This document shows, in pieces, positions 49,247 to 61,154 of a DNA stretch of 64,000 bases; within the stretch, counting starts at the first letter, position 1, and each line of letters begins with the position of its first letter. The stretch covers positions 325,403,294 to 325,467,293 of the forward strand of contig NC_053037.3 of the NCBI RefSeq assembly GCF_002575655.3, written 5' to 3'. Under the pieces are notes generated by a model, which was not told the DNA's origin, searched no databases, and saw nothing but the letters and a program-made list of their open reading frames with translations. The DNA comes from Aegilops tauschii subsp. strangulata. Taxonomy: Eukaryota > Streptophyta > Magnoliopsida > Poales > Poaceae. A program made the translations under genes and the position numbers.

Positions 49247-49467
49247 GTGGCATCCGAGCCACGTCTATGCATAGATGATATGCACGAGTGGAACACAAAG
49301 AGTTGTGGGCGGTGATAGTCATACTGCTTACCACAAACGTCTTATTTTGATTCGGCGGTATTGTGGGATGAAGTGGCCCAGACCAACCTTACATGTCCAC
49401 GCACATGAGATCGGTTCCACCGACAGATATGCAACTAGTTTTGCATAAAGGTGGCTGGCGGGTGTCT
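49247..49467 (+). other. Copia PBS and leader fragment
   Basis: gtggcatccgagcc at 49247-49260 is the altered initiator tRNA-Met PBS. The following 200 bp match the reverse complement of the leader at about 14345-14568. The match stops at ggcgggtgtct, where the next element starts. Confidence 0.85.
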
Positions 49468-50915
49468 TGAAAGGATCGATATGGTTGACTAGAGGGGGGG
49501 GGGTGAATAGACAGCTACCAATTTTTAGCTTTTCTTAACAAATTAGGTTTAGCAACAAATAGGTTGTCTAGATGTGCAACTAGGTGAGCAACCTATATGA
49601 TGCAAACAACAACAACAAGTGCAAGTAAAGGATACAACACAATAAGCTTGCACAAAGTAAGGGGAAGAGATAACCACAAGTGGAGCCGGTGGAGACGAGG
49701 ATGTGTTACCGAAGTTCCTTCCCTTTGGGGGAAGTACGTCTCCATTGGAGCGGTGTGGAGGCACAATGCTCCCCAAGAAGCCACTAGGGCCACCGTATTC
49801 TCCTCACGCCCTCACACAATGCGAGATGCCGTGATTCCACTAGTGGTGCCCTTCAAGGCGGCAACCGAACCTTTACAAGCAAGGTTGGGGCTATATCCAC
49901 AACTTGATTGGAGGCTCCCAACGATACCACGGAGCTTCACCACAATGGAATGTGGCTCCGAGGTGACCTCAACCGTCTAGGGTGCTCAAACACCCAAGAG
50001 TAACAAGATCCGCAAGAGATTAGTGGGGGGAATCTAATTTCTCTTGGTGGGAGTGTAGATCCGGGCCTTCTTGACCAATCCCTAGAAAATCAACAAGTTT
50101 GACTGGCTAGGGAGAGAGATCGGGCGAAAATGAGCTTTGGAGCAACAATGGAGTTTGGGGGAGGAAGAGGTGAGTCTTCTTGGCGAAGAAGACCCCCTTT
50201 TATAGTGGGGGGAACAAATCCAACCGTTATGCATCTCACAGCCCACAGACGAGCGGTACTACTGCTCCAGGAGCGGTACTACCGCTCTCACGAGCGGTAC
50301 CGCCGCACATTTACAGGATGCACGGGAGAGAGAAGAACATGGGAAAAGCAGAGGGCCGAGCGGTGGTAGCCGCGATAGTAGGGGCGGTACTACCGCCTAT
50401 AGGCGGTACTACTGCCGAAACTACCGCTGCTACATCCGCCCATTTTCTGGGGACAAACGAGAAGCACGGTAGTAACCCGGAGGAACCACCATAGATCCCG
50501 ACATGAAAAATCGAGGGCCCAGCCACAAGCGGTAGTGTGAGCGGTGGTCACAGCGGTACTACCGCTGCAGCCAGTGGTACTACTGCTTGTGGCTCTTCTC
50601 CCCTCCTTCGATGCAAAGGGAGGACAACTCCAAAGAAACGGAGTGGTTGATGGGTGCTATATGAGTGTGTACGTGTTGATTCCACCCAAACCTTTCCGAC
50701 GCGGACCCCCTCTTGATGGTATGGTTTTCCCTACGACTCAAGTCCACCAGAAAAGAACCGTGAGAAAGAAAACCGTCTCCTCTTGAAACTCTGAGGGGCA
50801 CGAATCGTCTTGTGCCATCTGCTTGATAGTCTAAAAGAGCTCAATGCACATGATTAGTCCGCAAACATGTTGTCATCAATCACGAAAACCACTTAAGGAG
50901 AAATATGCCCTAACA
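49468..50915 (-). repeat. 3' LTR of the second Copia element (1448 bp)
   Basis: The minus strand starts tgttagggcatatttctcc, right after the purine tract aaaaagggggagat, and ends gatcctttca. It contains a cluster of palindromic gcggta/taccgc motifs at 50251-50592. Confidence 0.82.
50251..50592. repeat. Cluster of gcggtactaccgc-like palindromes
   Basis: At least eight copies or half-copies, e.g. gagcggtactactgctcc (50251), gagcggtactaccgctc (50271), gggcggtactaccgcc (near 50385), cagcggtactaccgctg (near 50550). Each nearly equals its own reverse complement, so the block could form many small hairpins. Confidence 0.8.
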
Positions 50916-51204
50916 ATCTCCCCCTTTTTGGTGGATTGATGACAACGTGGGATTTGCACAAAGGATAAGGCAAAAAGAGGTGTGCAACCCCACAATCTAC
51001 AAAATATAGACAGGCTCCCCCTAGATGTGCGCACTATTTTCGATATGCTTTTGGAATGCAAAGTGCACACATGTAGGATCCACACTCCCCCTATATTTTA
51101 TAGACCAAACCATACTTGCATGGAAAGTAAGAATAAAGTAAGCAAGTGATACTATGTGAGCATATGAAAAAGAACATAAGCAAGAGATATCTCACAAACG
51201 ACTA
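50916..51204 (-). other. Polypurine tract and deletion scar where RT/RNase H are missing
   Basis: Fewer than 300 bases lie between the end of the integrase frame and the LTR, where a Copia element normally has about 2 kb of RT and RNase H. The polypurine tract (minus strand aaaaagggggagat) abuts the LTR. Confidence 0.65.
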
Positions 51205-52135
51205 CTAACATAGAGTACTAGACATAAAAGGATAAGGACCACTTTGATCCACTTGGGAGCCGTTATTTTCATCAAACTCCACGTTACACGTCTCCTCAAT
51301 GAGTCCGGTGGACTTGTTCAGGACACGGTAAGCATGAGAGTTTGTAGCATAACCAACAAATATGCCCTCTTGAGCTCTAGGTTCGAATTTAGACAAACGA
51401 ACACCTTTCTTGAGAATGAAACACTTACAACGAACACCCGGAAGTACTTGAGGTTGGGCTTGTTGCCGGTAAGTATCTCATATGGAGTCTTGTTCAAGCC
51501 TTTGCGGAGGTAGAGCCTATTGGATGCATGACATGAGATGTTGATGGCTTCGGCCCAAAAGTTGTACGGAGATTTGAATTCCGCCATCATGGTCCTTGCC
51601 ACGTCCATCAACGTCCGGTTCTTCCTCTCCGCCACACCATTTTGTTGAGGGGTATAGGGTGCGACATATTGGTGCTTGATCCCCTCGTGACTAAGAAACT
51701 CATAAAAGGTGTAGTTCTTGAACTCAGTGATGTTGTCACTTCTAATCATCAAGATCTTTGCTTCATGTTGACGTTGAGCTTCATTTGCAAAGTTGATGAC
51801 GGTTTGTTGAGTCTCACTCTTCCTCCTGAAGAAATATACCCATGTATATCTTGAGTAGTCATCCACTATCACCAAGCAATACTTTCTTCCACCAAGACTA
51901 TCAAAGGATGGAGGTCCAAAGAGATCCATGTGAAGGAGCTCCAAGGTCCTCTTCGAGTAGATGAAGTCGAGGGTCGGTGAGCCGTTTCATGAAGCTTTCC
52001 TTCGATACAAGCACTGCAAGCACAGTCTTTGGCAAAACTCACATTTGTTAGTCCACGGACGTGGTCCCCTTTGAGGAGACTTTGCAAATATCTCATATTG
52101 GCATGGGCTAGTCGGCGATGCCAAAGCCAACCCAC
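51205..52135 (-). pseudogene. Copia GAG-pre-integrase and integrase
   Basis: 52135-51869 has the HHCC region (WHRRLAHANMRYL, CSACIEGK). 51944-51318 has the integrase core: MDLFGP, VDDYSRYTWVYFF, and PQQNGVAERKNRTLMD with the catalytic Glu. The middle Asp region reads RSDNITEF. 51396-51205 is the C-terminal part (EGIFVGYATNSHAYRV). The pieces are in two frames, so at least two frameshifts are present. The enzyme inserts the element's DNA. Confidence 0.85.
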
Positions 52136-52302
52136 ATCACTTTAGCCATTAGGCAAGTCGCGGTCTTAGTGGGTCGCTCCGAAAAATTCACCACATAGAG
52201 ACCGTTCTCGACATGCCCAACAAAGGCTACTTTAAGAGTCTTGCTCCACAAAAGGGCCACGGTATCAATATCAAAGAATGTTGCAAAGCCCATAAGTGCA
52301 AG

Positions 52303-52527
52303 TTAACGAACGGAAAGTAATTTGTATGCAAGGGACTCAACAAGCATGACCTTCTCAATAGATAAATCTTGAGAGATGACCACCTTGCCAAGTCGCAATA
52401 CCTTAGAAGTTGAGGCATCACCAAATTGGACATGGGTGGGCATAGATGGAATTGGATGCACATCCACCACCAAGTCCTTACTCCCGGTCATATGATTTGT
52501 TGCTCCACTATCGAGCAACCATGACAC
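52303..52527 (-). pseudogene. Copia protease fragment
   Basis: SWLLDSGATNHMTG carries the catalytic D-S-G-A motif, followed by the usual VQFGDAS and LSVR. Separated from gag and integrase by stops. Aspartic protease that would cleave the polyprotein. Confidence 0.8.
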
Positions 52528-52555
52528 CCCACCGGAAGCAAACTCCTACAAAAGA

Positions 52556-54306
52556 TCAATGCTTGGATTTAGGTACCCATTTTTGAATGGGTACTTTGAT
52601 GTTAGCAACAAGGGTCTTAGGAACCCAAATAGACCATTCAATGTACTCATAAGAAGAACCAACAAATTTGGCATAAACATGCCCATCACTAGCACGGCAC
52701 AAAACATAAGAGGGGTTAAAGTCGCCGGCTTTGTTGTTTGGGGCGGATTTGCCCCTCTTGTCATTACCACCCACTTCCTTGGTCTTCTTCTTCTCATGAG
52801 CACCCTCACTCGCCTTGACAAAGGTGTCCTTGAGCGGGAGAGGTTGGTTAGTCTTCTTCTTCTTCTTCTTCTTCTTCTTCTTCTTCTTCTTCACTTCCCT
52901 TTGATTACCCGAACAGGCATTGAGGTTCTTCCCGCCTTGTATGCAAGTCACAAGGCCCTTCTCAAGTTGCTCTTTCAACTTAGCATTTTCCTCCACAAGA
53001 TGCACATGCTCGCAACAAGGGTTAGCAGCATGGGCATTATCAATTAGAACAAAAGGAGGGCAAGTGGAAATCTCCTTGGTTAGTTTCACTTTGAGTTGAT
53101 CATGAGACTCTTTGAGAGAAGCATGAGCACTCTTCAAGACCTTGTGAGCATTGTCAAGTGTATCAAATTCTTCCTTGAGTCTATCATGGCCAACCCCAAG
53201 TGTAACTTTCTCGGATTTAAGCACACGAGTAAGAACAATAGCATGATCAAGATCTTTTTGTAATTTAGAATGATCAACATTGTGTGACTCCTCAAGAGTC
53301 AAACGAAGATCTCTCTCTTCTTCTAGAGCAATGGAAAGATCCGCAATCTCATCGGCATAGTCACGACTATGCCCCTCCAACTTGGAGATAGTATCCTCCT
53401 GCAACTCAATGATATCATTGGCCTCACCAAGTTGTTCCAAGAGAGCAACAAAGTGCTTCTTGGACTCACCCTTGAGTTTGCTCACAAACTTAGTGAACTC
53501 ATTTTCATCTACTTTCTCTACCTCACTATCATCAACACAATCTAACAATAAAGGAGTAGTAATGGTGGTGGTTTTGATGTTAGGAGTTACCTTGTTGATA
53601 CCTTTGGCCATGAGAAACTTGGCAATGGTGTTTTCGTTGGGGGCGCCGAAGAGAGACACCTTAGAGGGAGAAGATGTAGCAATGACAATGGTTGCCGTTG
53701 CCATTCCTTCTCCACTTGTATCTTCCTCATCATCATCGGAGGGGTACTCTTCATGTGCCACCAAACCCTTTGGAGGAGGTTTCTTGGTGAAGTTGTTCTT
53801 GCTAGGGAAAGACTTGGCTTTGTCTTTGCGAATGAGTTTGCCACCATTATCTTCCCCCTCCTCGTAAGGGCAATCCACCACAAAGTGACTCACATTGCCA
53901 CAATTGTAGCAAGTTCTTACTCGTTGCTTGTTCTTTGACCCACTTGAGTTGTTCTTGGTGAAGTTGGGCCTTGAGTTCCTCTTGTTGCTCCAAAATTGCC
54001 TTGACTCAAGAGCCATGTGCTCATGGTAAGCATATTTGGTGTCCTCGAGGCTACACTCCTCTTCTTCTCCTGGAATGGCCTTGACCTTCAAGGCAAGGGT
54101 GGGAGTGCTTTTCTTTGATCGGGCACGAGCAAGAGCATTGTCGGCGGTCTTGTTCATGATGTTCATGGCAATAAACTCATCCAACACTTCACTTGAGGTT
54201 ATGGTGTGAAAGTCCGGCCTTTGACAAATCATGGAAGACATGGCCTTGTTGAATGGAATGATGGCCTTGAGGAACTTGCGCTTGATCCAAGTGTCATCCG
54301 TATCCT
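52556..54306 (-). pseudogene. Copia gag, N-terminus lost, otherwise open
   Basis: Open from the LTR junction at 54306 to the stop at 52556; the first internal Met is at 54241 (561 residues from there). KFLKAIIPFNKAMSS is part of the UBN2-type capsid domain. The zinc knuckle CYNCGNVSHFVVDC lies at residues 111-124. A long coiled-coil-like stretch and a poly-Lys run follow. The frame is long and unbroken although the element has lost RT and its 5' end. Confidence 0.8.
52853..52892. repeat. (CTT)13 microsatellite inside gag
   Basis: 40 bases of ctt/tct repeat. On the minus strand it encodes a run of about 13 Lys in the gag frame, which it keeps open. Confidence 0.95.
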
Positions 54307-56008
54307 TGTTGGGGAACGTAGTATTTCAAAAAAATTCCTACGATCACGCAAGATCTATCTAGGAGAAGCATAGCAACGAGCGAGGAGAGTGTGTCCACGT
54401 ACCCTCGTAGACCGAAAGCGGAAGCATTTACTAACGCGGTTGATGTAGTCGAACGTCTTCACGATCCAACTGATCCAAGTACCGAACGTACGGCACCTCC
54501 GTGTTCAGCACATGTTCAACACGATGACGTCCCTCGAGCTCTTGATCCAGTTGAGGGCGAGGGAGAGTTCCGTCAGCACGACGGCATGGTGACGGTGATG
54601 ATGAAGTTACAGGCGCAGGGCTTCGCCTAAGCACTACGACGTTATGACCGAGGTGTTAACTGTGGAGGGGGGCACCGCACACGGCTAGGAACAATTGATG
54701 TGTGTTCTAGGGGTGCCCTACCCACGTATATAAAGGAGGGCGAGGGAGGGAGGCAGCCTAGGGCGCGCCCAAGTAGGAGGAATCCTACTTGGGCCCCTAG
54801 TCCAATTCGCGCCCCCTTACCATACTTGGACAAGGGGGAAAGGAAGGAGGGGGGAGGGGAAGGAAGTAGGAGTCCTACTTCATACTTTCCTTTTCCTCCT
54901 CTCCTTTCCCTTTCTCCCCACGTGGCTGGCCCTATAGGGGGCGCACCAGCCCCTTGTGGGCTGGTGTGTTCCCTTACTTGGCCCATTAAGCCCATATCTT
55001 TGCCGGGGGTTGCCCGGAACCCCTTCCGGTGACTCGGTATCACCCGGAACACTTCCGGTGTCCAAATACCATCGTCCTATATATGAATTTTCACCTATCG
55101 ACCATTTAGAGACTCTTGGTCATGTCCGTGATCTCATCCGGGACTCCGAACAAACTTCGGTCATCAAATCACATAACTCATAATACAAATCGTCATCGAA
55201 CGTTAAGCGTGCGGGCCCTACGGGTTCGAGAACTATATAGACATGACCGAGACACATCTCTGGTCAATAACCAATAGCGGAACCTGGATGCTCATATTGG
55301 CTCCTACATATTCTACGAAGATCTTTATCGGTCAAACCGCATAACAACATACGTTGTTCCCTTTGTCATCGGTATGTTACTTGCCCGAGATTCGATCGTC
55401 GGTATCATCATACCTAGTTCAATCTCCTTACCGGCAAGTCTCTTTACTCGTTCCATAATGCATCATCCCATGACTAACTCATTACTCACATTGCTTTCAA
55501 GGCTTATAGTGATGTGCATCACCGGGAGGGCCCAGAGATACCTCTCCGATACACGGAGTGACAAATCCTAATCTCGATCTAGGCCAACCCAACAAACACC
55601 TTCGAAGGCATCTGTAGAGCATCTTTATAATCACCCAGTTACGTTGTGAAGTTTGATAGCACACAAGGTGTTCCTCCGGTATTCGGGAGTTGCATAATCT
55701 CATAGTCAGAGGAACATGTATAAGTCATGATGAAAGCAATAGCAATAAAACTAAACGATCTTTATGCTAAGCTAACGGATGGGTCTTGTCCATCACATCA
55801 TTCTCTAATGATGTGATCCCGTTCATCAAATGACAAACATGTCTATGGTCAGGAAACATAACCATCTTTGATTAACGAGCTAGTCAAGTAGAGGCATACT
55901 AGGGACACTCTGTTTTGTCTATGTATTCACACATGTACTAAGTTTCCGGTTAATACAATTCTAGCATGAATAATAAACATTTATCATGATATAAGGAAAT
56001 ATAAATAA
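54307..56008 (-). repeat. Angela-like Copia LTR, lacking its first ~36 bp
   Basis: On the plus strand it starts tgttggggaacgtagtattt and runs to ataaataa at 56008, where the other family copies continue for about 36 bp to ccttca. No Copia interior on either side: left is the gag of another Copia, right is a Gypsy leader. It may be a solo LTR whose right border was lost in a later deletion. Confidence 0.85.
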
Positions 56009-56134
56009 GAACTTTAAGTACTTAGTGACTTCCTTCAAGTGTCGTCCAAAAGGCGTGTCTTCATCTGGTTGCATGAACTTGCTCCTTGCATCCAGCATTC
56101 CTAAAAGAGTAGAAAGTGGAGAGGGGTCAGACAT
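56009..56134 (-). pseudogene. Start of the Gypsy upstream ORF, cut after 42 codons
   Basis: ATG at 56134-56132, then an open frame beginning MSDPSPLSTLLGMLDARSKF, running into the truncated Copia LTR at 56008. It is probably the N-terminus of the same protein whose later part is seen at 63493-64000. That link is inferred from position only, since the two pieces do not overlap. Confidence 0.5.
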
Positions 56135-56193
56135 GAGAAGAGAGAAGTGTTCTAGGGCTTAAGCTTAGTGGTCGTGTCCTACAGTCAGCGTGT

Positions 56194-56205
56194 GCTCTGA
56201 TACCA
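56194..56205 (-). other. Primer binding site, initiator tRNA-Met
   Basis: tggtatcagagc on the minus strand, four bases after the LTR end gtcgctaca. The following bases (acacgctgactgtaggac) also resemble those after the PBS of the element at 1715. Confidence 0.88.
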
Positions 56206-56209
56206 TCTT

Positions 56210-58865
56210 TGTAGCGACCAGACCTCAAATGGTCTGTGCTGCTGTGCACCAGTGTCATCCCTGGATCAGTAATGCTGACACGCACAGTTCAAACGGAGGA
56301 TTTATAACAGAGTAGCAATCACACACTTATTACATCGAATATCTCCAAAGAGAATAAGTATGATAAATATGGCTTAAGGCCATCTAAAAACGATAACAGC
56401 GGAAGACTTGGAAGATAAGTGAGTCCATCAACTCCAACGGCATCACTGAGTATAAGACCACGACCTAAGGCACCTTACTCGTCGTCTGAAAAGTCTGCAA
56501 CATGAAACGTTGCAGCCCGAAAACGGGTCAGCACATGGAATATGCTGGCAAAATAACACATAGAGAATAATGAACATAATATTGCTATACTACATGCATA
56601 TTTGGCTGGTGGAAAGCTCTATGGTTAAAGTTTTTGCGGAAAGCCAATTTTTCCCTACTGCAAAGGAATAAATTTTATTTAACTATCATGGTGGTTGTTA
56701 AACATTGAGATGGTTGACAACATCTCAATCCCAATTAAAAGTCATCATTAACCCAACAAAATTAATTAAAAGTATCATGGTGATGAGATTCAAATGATAA
56801 TCCAAGTACTAGATACTCAAATTGTCCATAACCGGGGACACGGCTAACCATGATTAGTTTGTACACTCTGAAGAGGTTTGTGCACTTTTCCCCACAAGAC
56901 TCGATCGCCTCCGCTTGATTCTCGCACTACATGATGTTTGAGAAACGGATGACCGAGACACAGTCTTTCAGAAACAATCACTCTTTACTCCGGATGGACA
57001 GTTACACCTACTTTCCCCTACATCTGCTAGCCCACCTCTTCAAGAGATCATGTAACCTACTCAACTATGCTAGAGCCCATAATAGCTTGTGGCTGCACAC
57101 GGAAGTTTCTAGCATGAATAATCTTATGATCCCTTTGAGCCTGGGTGGCGGTCCTTATACAAACAGACAACACTGGGTTCCCCAGGTGCCTCAATCCACC
57201 CAGATGTGAGTTTTAGTTGCCACCTTAAGTAAACCATTATTAACAATCTCACATCTGTCGTGAATGTCTCTCAAACCCAATCCACGTCTACGAGCATAGC
57301 ATGGCAATATAATGGCAAACGTAGAAGTAACTCCCAAGGGTTTGATAATTAAAACAGGTAATAGGTACTACCTCAACTACTTCCCAATACCCACAATTCA
57401 ATTAGATCCTAACCATGCAATGTTTGAGGATTGATCTAATGCAATAAAAACTGGGTATGGAAATGTATGATCAAAGTGTTACTTGCCTTGCTGATGATCC
57501 GCGAAACCTAGCGATTCGAAGTAACAAGCGGCACACTCCGGGTACTCTATCGCAAACAAACAAGCAAACAATAAGTACTTATCTAATGCACAAGTAAAAC
57601 TCGAATGAAAGATCCAACCAGAAAGTTCAACTTAAGAACTCCGGTTTGCAAAAGAATCAACTCGAACGAAGCAACGAAAGTCAAACGGCGAAAGAAACAA
57701 GCTTCGTTTACTAATCTGGATCTATGTCAAATTTTACAGTAGCAAAAACTTGTTTGAGTAGGTTAAACGGAAAGAGAATTTCGAGACGAAACTCTAGGCG
57801 CTTGAATCGCCTGATTCCGATAAACGAGCGAAAAGTTAAACAGAAATGAAGATCCGATCAGAAATCGAGATCTGAGATAATCGCGGAAAATCCGACGAAA
57901 AAGAAAAACTGACGAACGGTTAAAGAACGGACGTTCGTTAACAGAGAAAATCCGACGAACGCGTTCGTTAAAACGAACGGGTCGGTGAACGTTCACTAAA
58001 TAACAAAACCGAAGAAATAAACCGATCTAGTTTTTTAAAAAAAATCAACGAACGGTTTTTTTAACAAAAACTGGCAAACGACGGCGAGGTGCTACCTCGT
58101 CGGGACGGGGCTCCGGCGGGGCTCGGCTGGGCTCCGGCGAGGGCGGCGGGGTGCGGCGGGGCTCGGGGGGCTCGGGGGCGGCGAGGGGCGGCTCCGGCGG
58201 CGGGGTTTGGCGAGCGGGGTTGCGGCGGCGGGGTGCGGGTCGAGGCGGGGCTCGGGGTGGCGAGGGAGGCGGCGACGGGGTATAAAAGGGGGGAGGGGTG
58301 CTTGGAGGAGGGGGCAAGGCGCAGCGGCGGTGTACTCGCGGAGGAGACGCGCGGCTGGGCCTCGGCCCGGTCGGGCGCGGCGCGCGTTTTTTTTAAACAT
58401 TCCGCCGAAAAATGCATAGAAAAATAAATAAAAATCCAAAAACAGTAAAACAAATTTTCCCCGTCTAGTTAGAATATTTAGAACAGGGTGAACATTTTTT
58501 TGACACAAAAATGCAGTTTTGAAAATGGGCAATATTTTTAATGCAATTAAAATTGCAAATAAAATCCGAATAAAATCCAATAAATGATTTTAACATTTTT
58601 CCTCCAATATTTCAATTGTTTTGGAGAAGTCATATTTTCTCCTCTCATTAATTTTTTTAATGAAATACTTTTCCGGAGAGAAAATAATTAAAACCAAAAA
58701 TCCTCGTTTTATTATTTGATGAAAATCAAATATGAAAATTCGAGAAAATCCCCAACTCTCTCCGAGGGTCCTTGAGTTGCTTAGGATTTATCGAGGATTT
58801 GTCAAAATGCAATAAAATTATGATATGCAAAGATGATCTATGTATAACATACCAAATTGAAAACA
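56210..58865 (-). repeat. Gypsy LTR (about 2.65 kb)
   Basis: On the plus strand it starts tgtagcgacc. The other border is approximate, because the expected tgtaacatccc start is not seen and a duplicated segment lies there. 56500-57440 is similar to the reverse complement of the LTR at 5259-8430. GC-rich block at 58080-58390. Long overlapping frames on both strands in that block are compositional. Confidence 0.75.
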
Positions 58866-58978
58866 GGTGGGAGTGGTCCTTCCGTAGATCTTCCGACTTC
58901 GAGATTCGGGTGAATCTCGCCTCTCGAGATTCGGGTTGGCTAGAAAACAGGTGGGAGTGGTCCTTCCGTAGATCTTCC
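58859..58978. repeat. Tandem duplication at the LTR/interior border
   Basis: A 36-bp unit (gaaaacaggtgggagtggtc and the next 16 bases) occurs at 58859-58894 and 58943-58978, period 84. Between the copies, cgagattcggg occurs twice, with inverted partners (gaatctcgc). Confidence 0.9.
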
Positions 58979-58986
58979 TCTCGCTC

Positions 58987-61154
58987 CTAGGTGGCTTCAT
59001 CTTCCGAGTGGTGACTCCACTGGACTTTGCAAAACTTGATAACCTTACTGCGGGTAACTCGGCTGGCATACTCAAGAATCTTAACTGGTTTCTCCTCATA
59101 GGTCAAATCACTTTCCAGCTGAATCGCTTCCAGCGGCACAGTATCTCTCAGTGGTATCTCAGCCATCTCTGCGTGGCACTTCTTTAACTGTGAAACGTGA
59201 AATACATCATGAACTCTAGACAATCCTTCGGGCAATTCCAGCTTGTAGGCAACTTCTCCCATACGTTCCAAAACTCTGTATGGTCCGATAAAACAGGGCG
59301 CTAACTTTCCCTTAACTCCAAAGCGCTTCACTCCTCGAAGTGGTGATACTCGAAGATAAACTCTGTCTCCGACTTTGTGAACTGTCTCCTTTCGTTTAGA
59401 ATCAGCATAACTCTTCTGCCTGGACTGGGCTACCTTGAGCCTATCGCGAATCAACCTCACTTTCTGTTCAGACTCCTTAATCAAATCTGGTCCAAACAAC
59501 TGACGGTCTCCAACTTCGTCCCATAACAACGGTGTTCTACACCTCCTTCCGTACAAAGCTTCGAAAGGGGCCATCTTCAAACTGGTTTGATAACTGTTGT
59601 TATAAGAAAACTCTGCATATGGCAAATTGTCGTCCCAACAAGATCCATAATCTAGTGCACAAGCTCTCAACATGTCCTCCAAAATTTGATTGACTCTCTC
59701 AGTCTGTCCATCTGTCTGTGGGTGAAAGGCTGTACTAAATTCTAGCCTGGTTCCCAACGTTTCATGTAACTGCTTCCAAAACTTCGAGGTAAACTGGGTT
59801 CCTCTGTCTGATACAATGGTCCTCGGAACTCCATGCAAACATATGATCCTGGTCATGTATATCTTTGCCAACTTAGCACTGGTGTAAGTGGTCTTCACTG
59901 GAATAAAATGAGCCACTTTCGTCAAACGGTCGGCTACAACCCATATCGAGTCATAGCCTGAACGAGTCCTGGGTAATCCTGTGATAAAATCCATGCCTAT
60001 TTTATCCCACTTCCATTCGGGTATTGGCAATGGTTGTAGCAATCCTGCTGGCTTCTGATGCTCTGCCTTCACTCTCTGACACACATCACAAACTGCTACA
60101 TATTCTGCAATATCCTTCTTCATTCCGGTCCACCAGAAAGTATTCTTCAGATCCAAATACATCTTGGTGTTCCCTGGGTGAATCGAGTACGGTGAATCAT
60201 GGGCTTCTTGCAAAATCAACTTCCTGATCTCCGGATCATTTGGCACATAAACGCGGTCCTCAAACCATAAGGTATTGTGCTCGTCCTCACGAAATCCTTT
60301 GGCTTTTCCTTTGCTCATCTTCTCCTTTATCTCTTCAATCTCCTTGTCTGTCTTCTGAGCTTCTCTGATCCTTTCCATCAAGGTAGACTGAATCTCCAGT
60401 ATCGCTAAATAGCCTCTTGGGACTATCTCCAAACATAGCTCACGAAGGTCCTCGGCTAACTCCTGAGGTAACTCTCTTGTCATGAGGGTGTTGACATGAC
60501 TCTTGCGGCTCAACGCGTCTGCTACTACGTTAGACTTTCCTGGGTGATAATGCAATCTCATATCATAATCCTTAATGAGCTCCAACCATCTCCTCTGTCT
60601 GAGGTTTAACTCCTTCTGCGTGAAAATATACTTCAAACTCTTATGATCCGTGTACACCTCACAATGGTTTCCGATGAGAAAATGTCTCCATGTCTTCAAC
60701 GCATGCACCACGGCTGCTAACTCCAAATCATGCGTAGCATAATTCTTCTCATGGGGTTTAAGTTGTCGTGAAGCATATGACACAACTCTTCCTTCCTGCA
60801 TAAGCACTGCTCCAAGTCCTCGACGAGAAGCGTCGCAATAAACTTCATAATCCTTGCGTTGATCTGGTAGAATCAACACTGGTGATGTAACCAATCGTTT
60901 CTTCAACTCCTGGAAACTAGCTTCACAATCCTCAGTCCAATTGAATTTGGTGTCCTTCTTCAATAGCTCAGTCATGGGCTTAGCAATCTTCGAGAAATTC
61001 TCGATGAACCTCCGGTAGTATCCTGCAAGTCCAAGAAAACTCCGGATTTCTCCAACTGTCGTGGGTGATTCCCAACTTGTCACTGTGTCAACCTTGGCAG
61101 GGTCTACTGCTATTCCTTCTCCAGAAATAACATGTCCAAGGAATCCAACTTCCT
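58987..61154 (-). pseudogene. Gypsy pol, 3' part: end of RT, RNase H, integrase
   Basis: Open from 61083 (and in frame up to the frameshift near 61157) to TAG at 58989-58987, 698 residues from the first Met. The RT end ([17 protein letters not shown]) is followed by RNase H with YCDAS (Asp 83) and YTDHKSL. The integrase zinc motif is H295, H302, C332, C335; catalytic residues are D365, D426 and E462 ([21 protein letters not shown]). A C-terminal [21 protein letters not shown] and a chromodomain-like tail follow. No break inside this part. Confidence 0.92.

Larger units (their letters stand above)
47070..49467 (+). mobile_element. Angela/BARE-like Copia fragment: internal 3' end, LTR, internal 5' end
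   Basis: The order on the plus strand is RNase H end of pol, polypurine tract, a full LTR, then PBS and leader. In a single element the last two belong after the other LTR, so this looks like the shared middle LTR of a tandem pair. Left and right parts are cut off, by the AT-rich stretch at 47069 and by the Copia element starting at 49468. Same family as 8431-16322. Confidence 0.85.
49468..54306 (-). mobile_element. Second Copia element, lacking RT and RNase H, 5' end lost
   Basis: The minus strand reads truncated gag, protease, GAG-pre-integrase, integrase, short remnant, polypurine tract, 3' LTR (50915 to 49468). The 5' LTR and the first part of gag are missing, because an Angela-like LTR starts at 54307. 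It was inserted into the leader of the Copia fragment on its left. It is not the same family: LTR ends tgttagggcat / gatcctttca differ from Angela. Confidence 0.85.

Noticed and set aside
53382..53867. 161-codon Ser/Leu-rich plus-strand frame
   Set aside because: Antisense to the Copia gag frame, which has a real zinc knuckle and capsid motif.
58045..58580. Overlapping Pro- and Gly-rich frames of 90-162 codons
   Set aside because: The same kind of GC-rich LTR block; no domain and frames on both strands.
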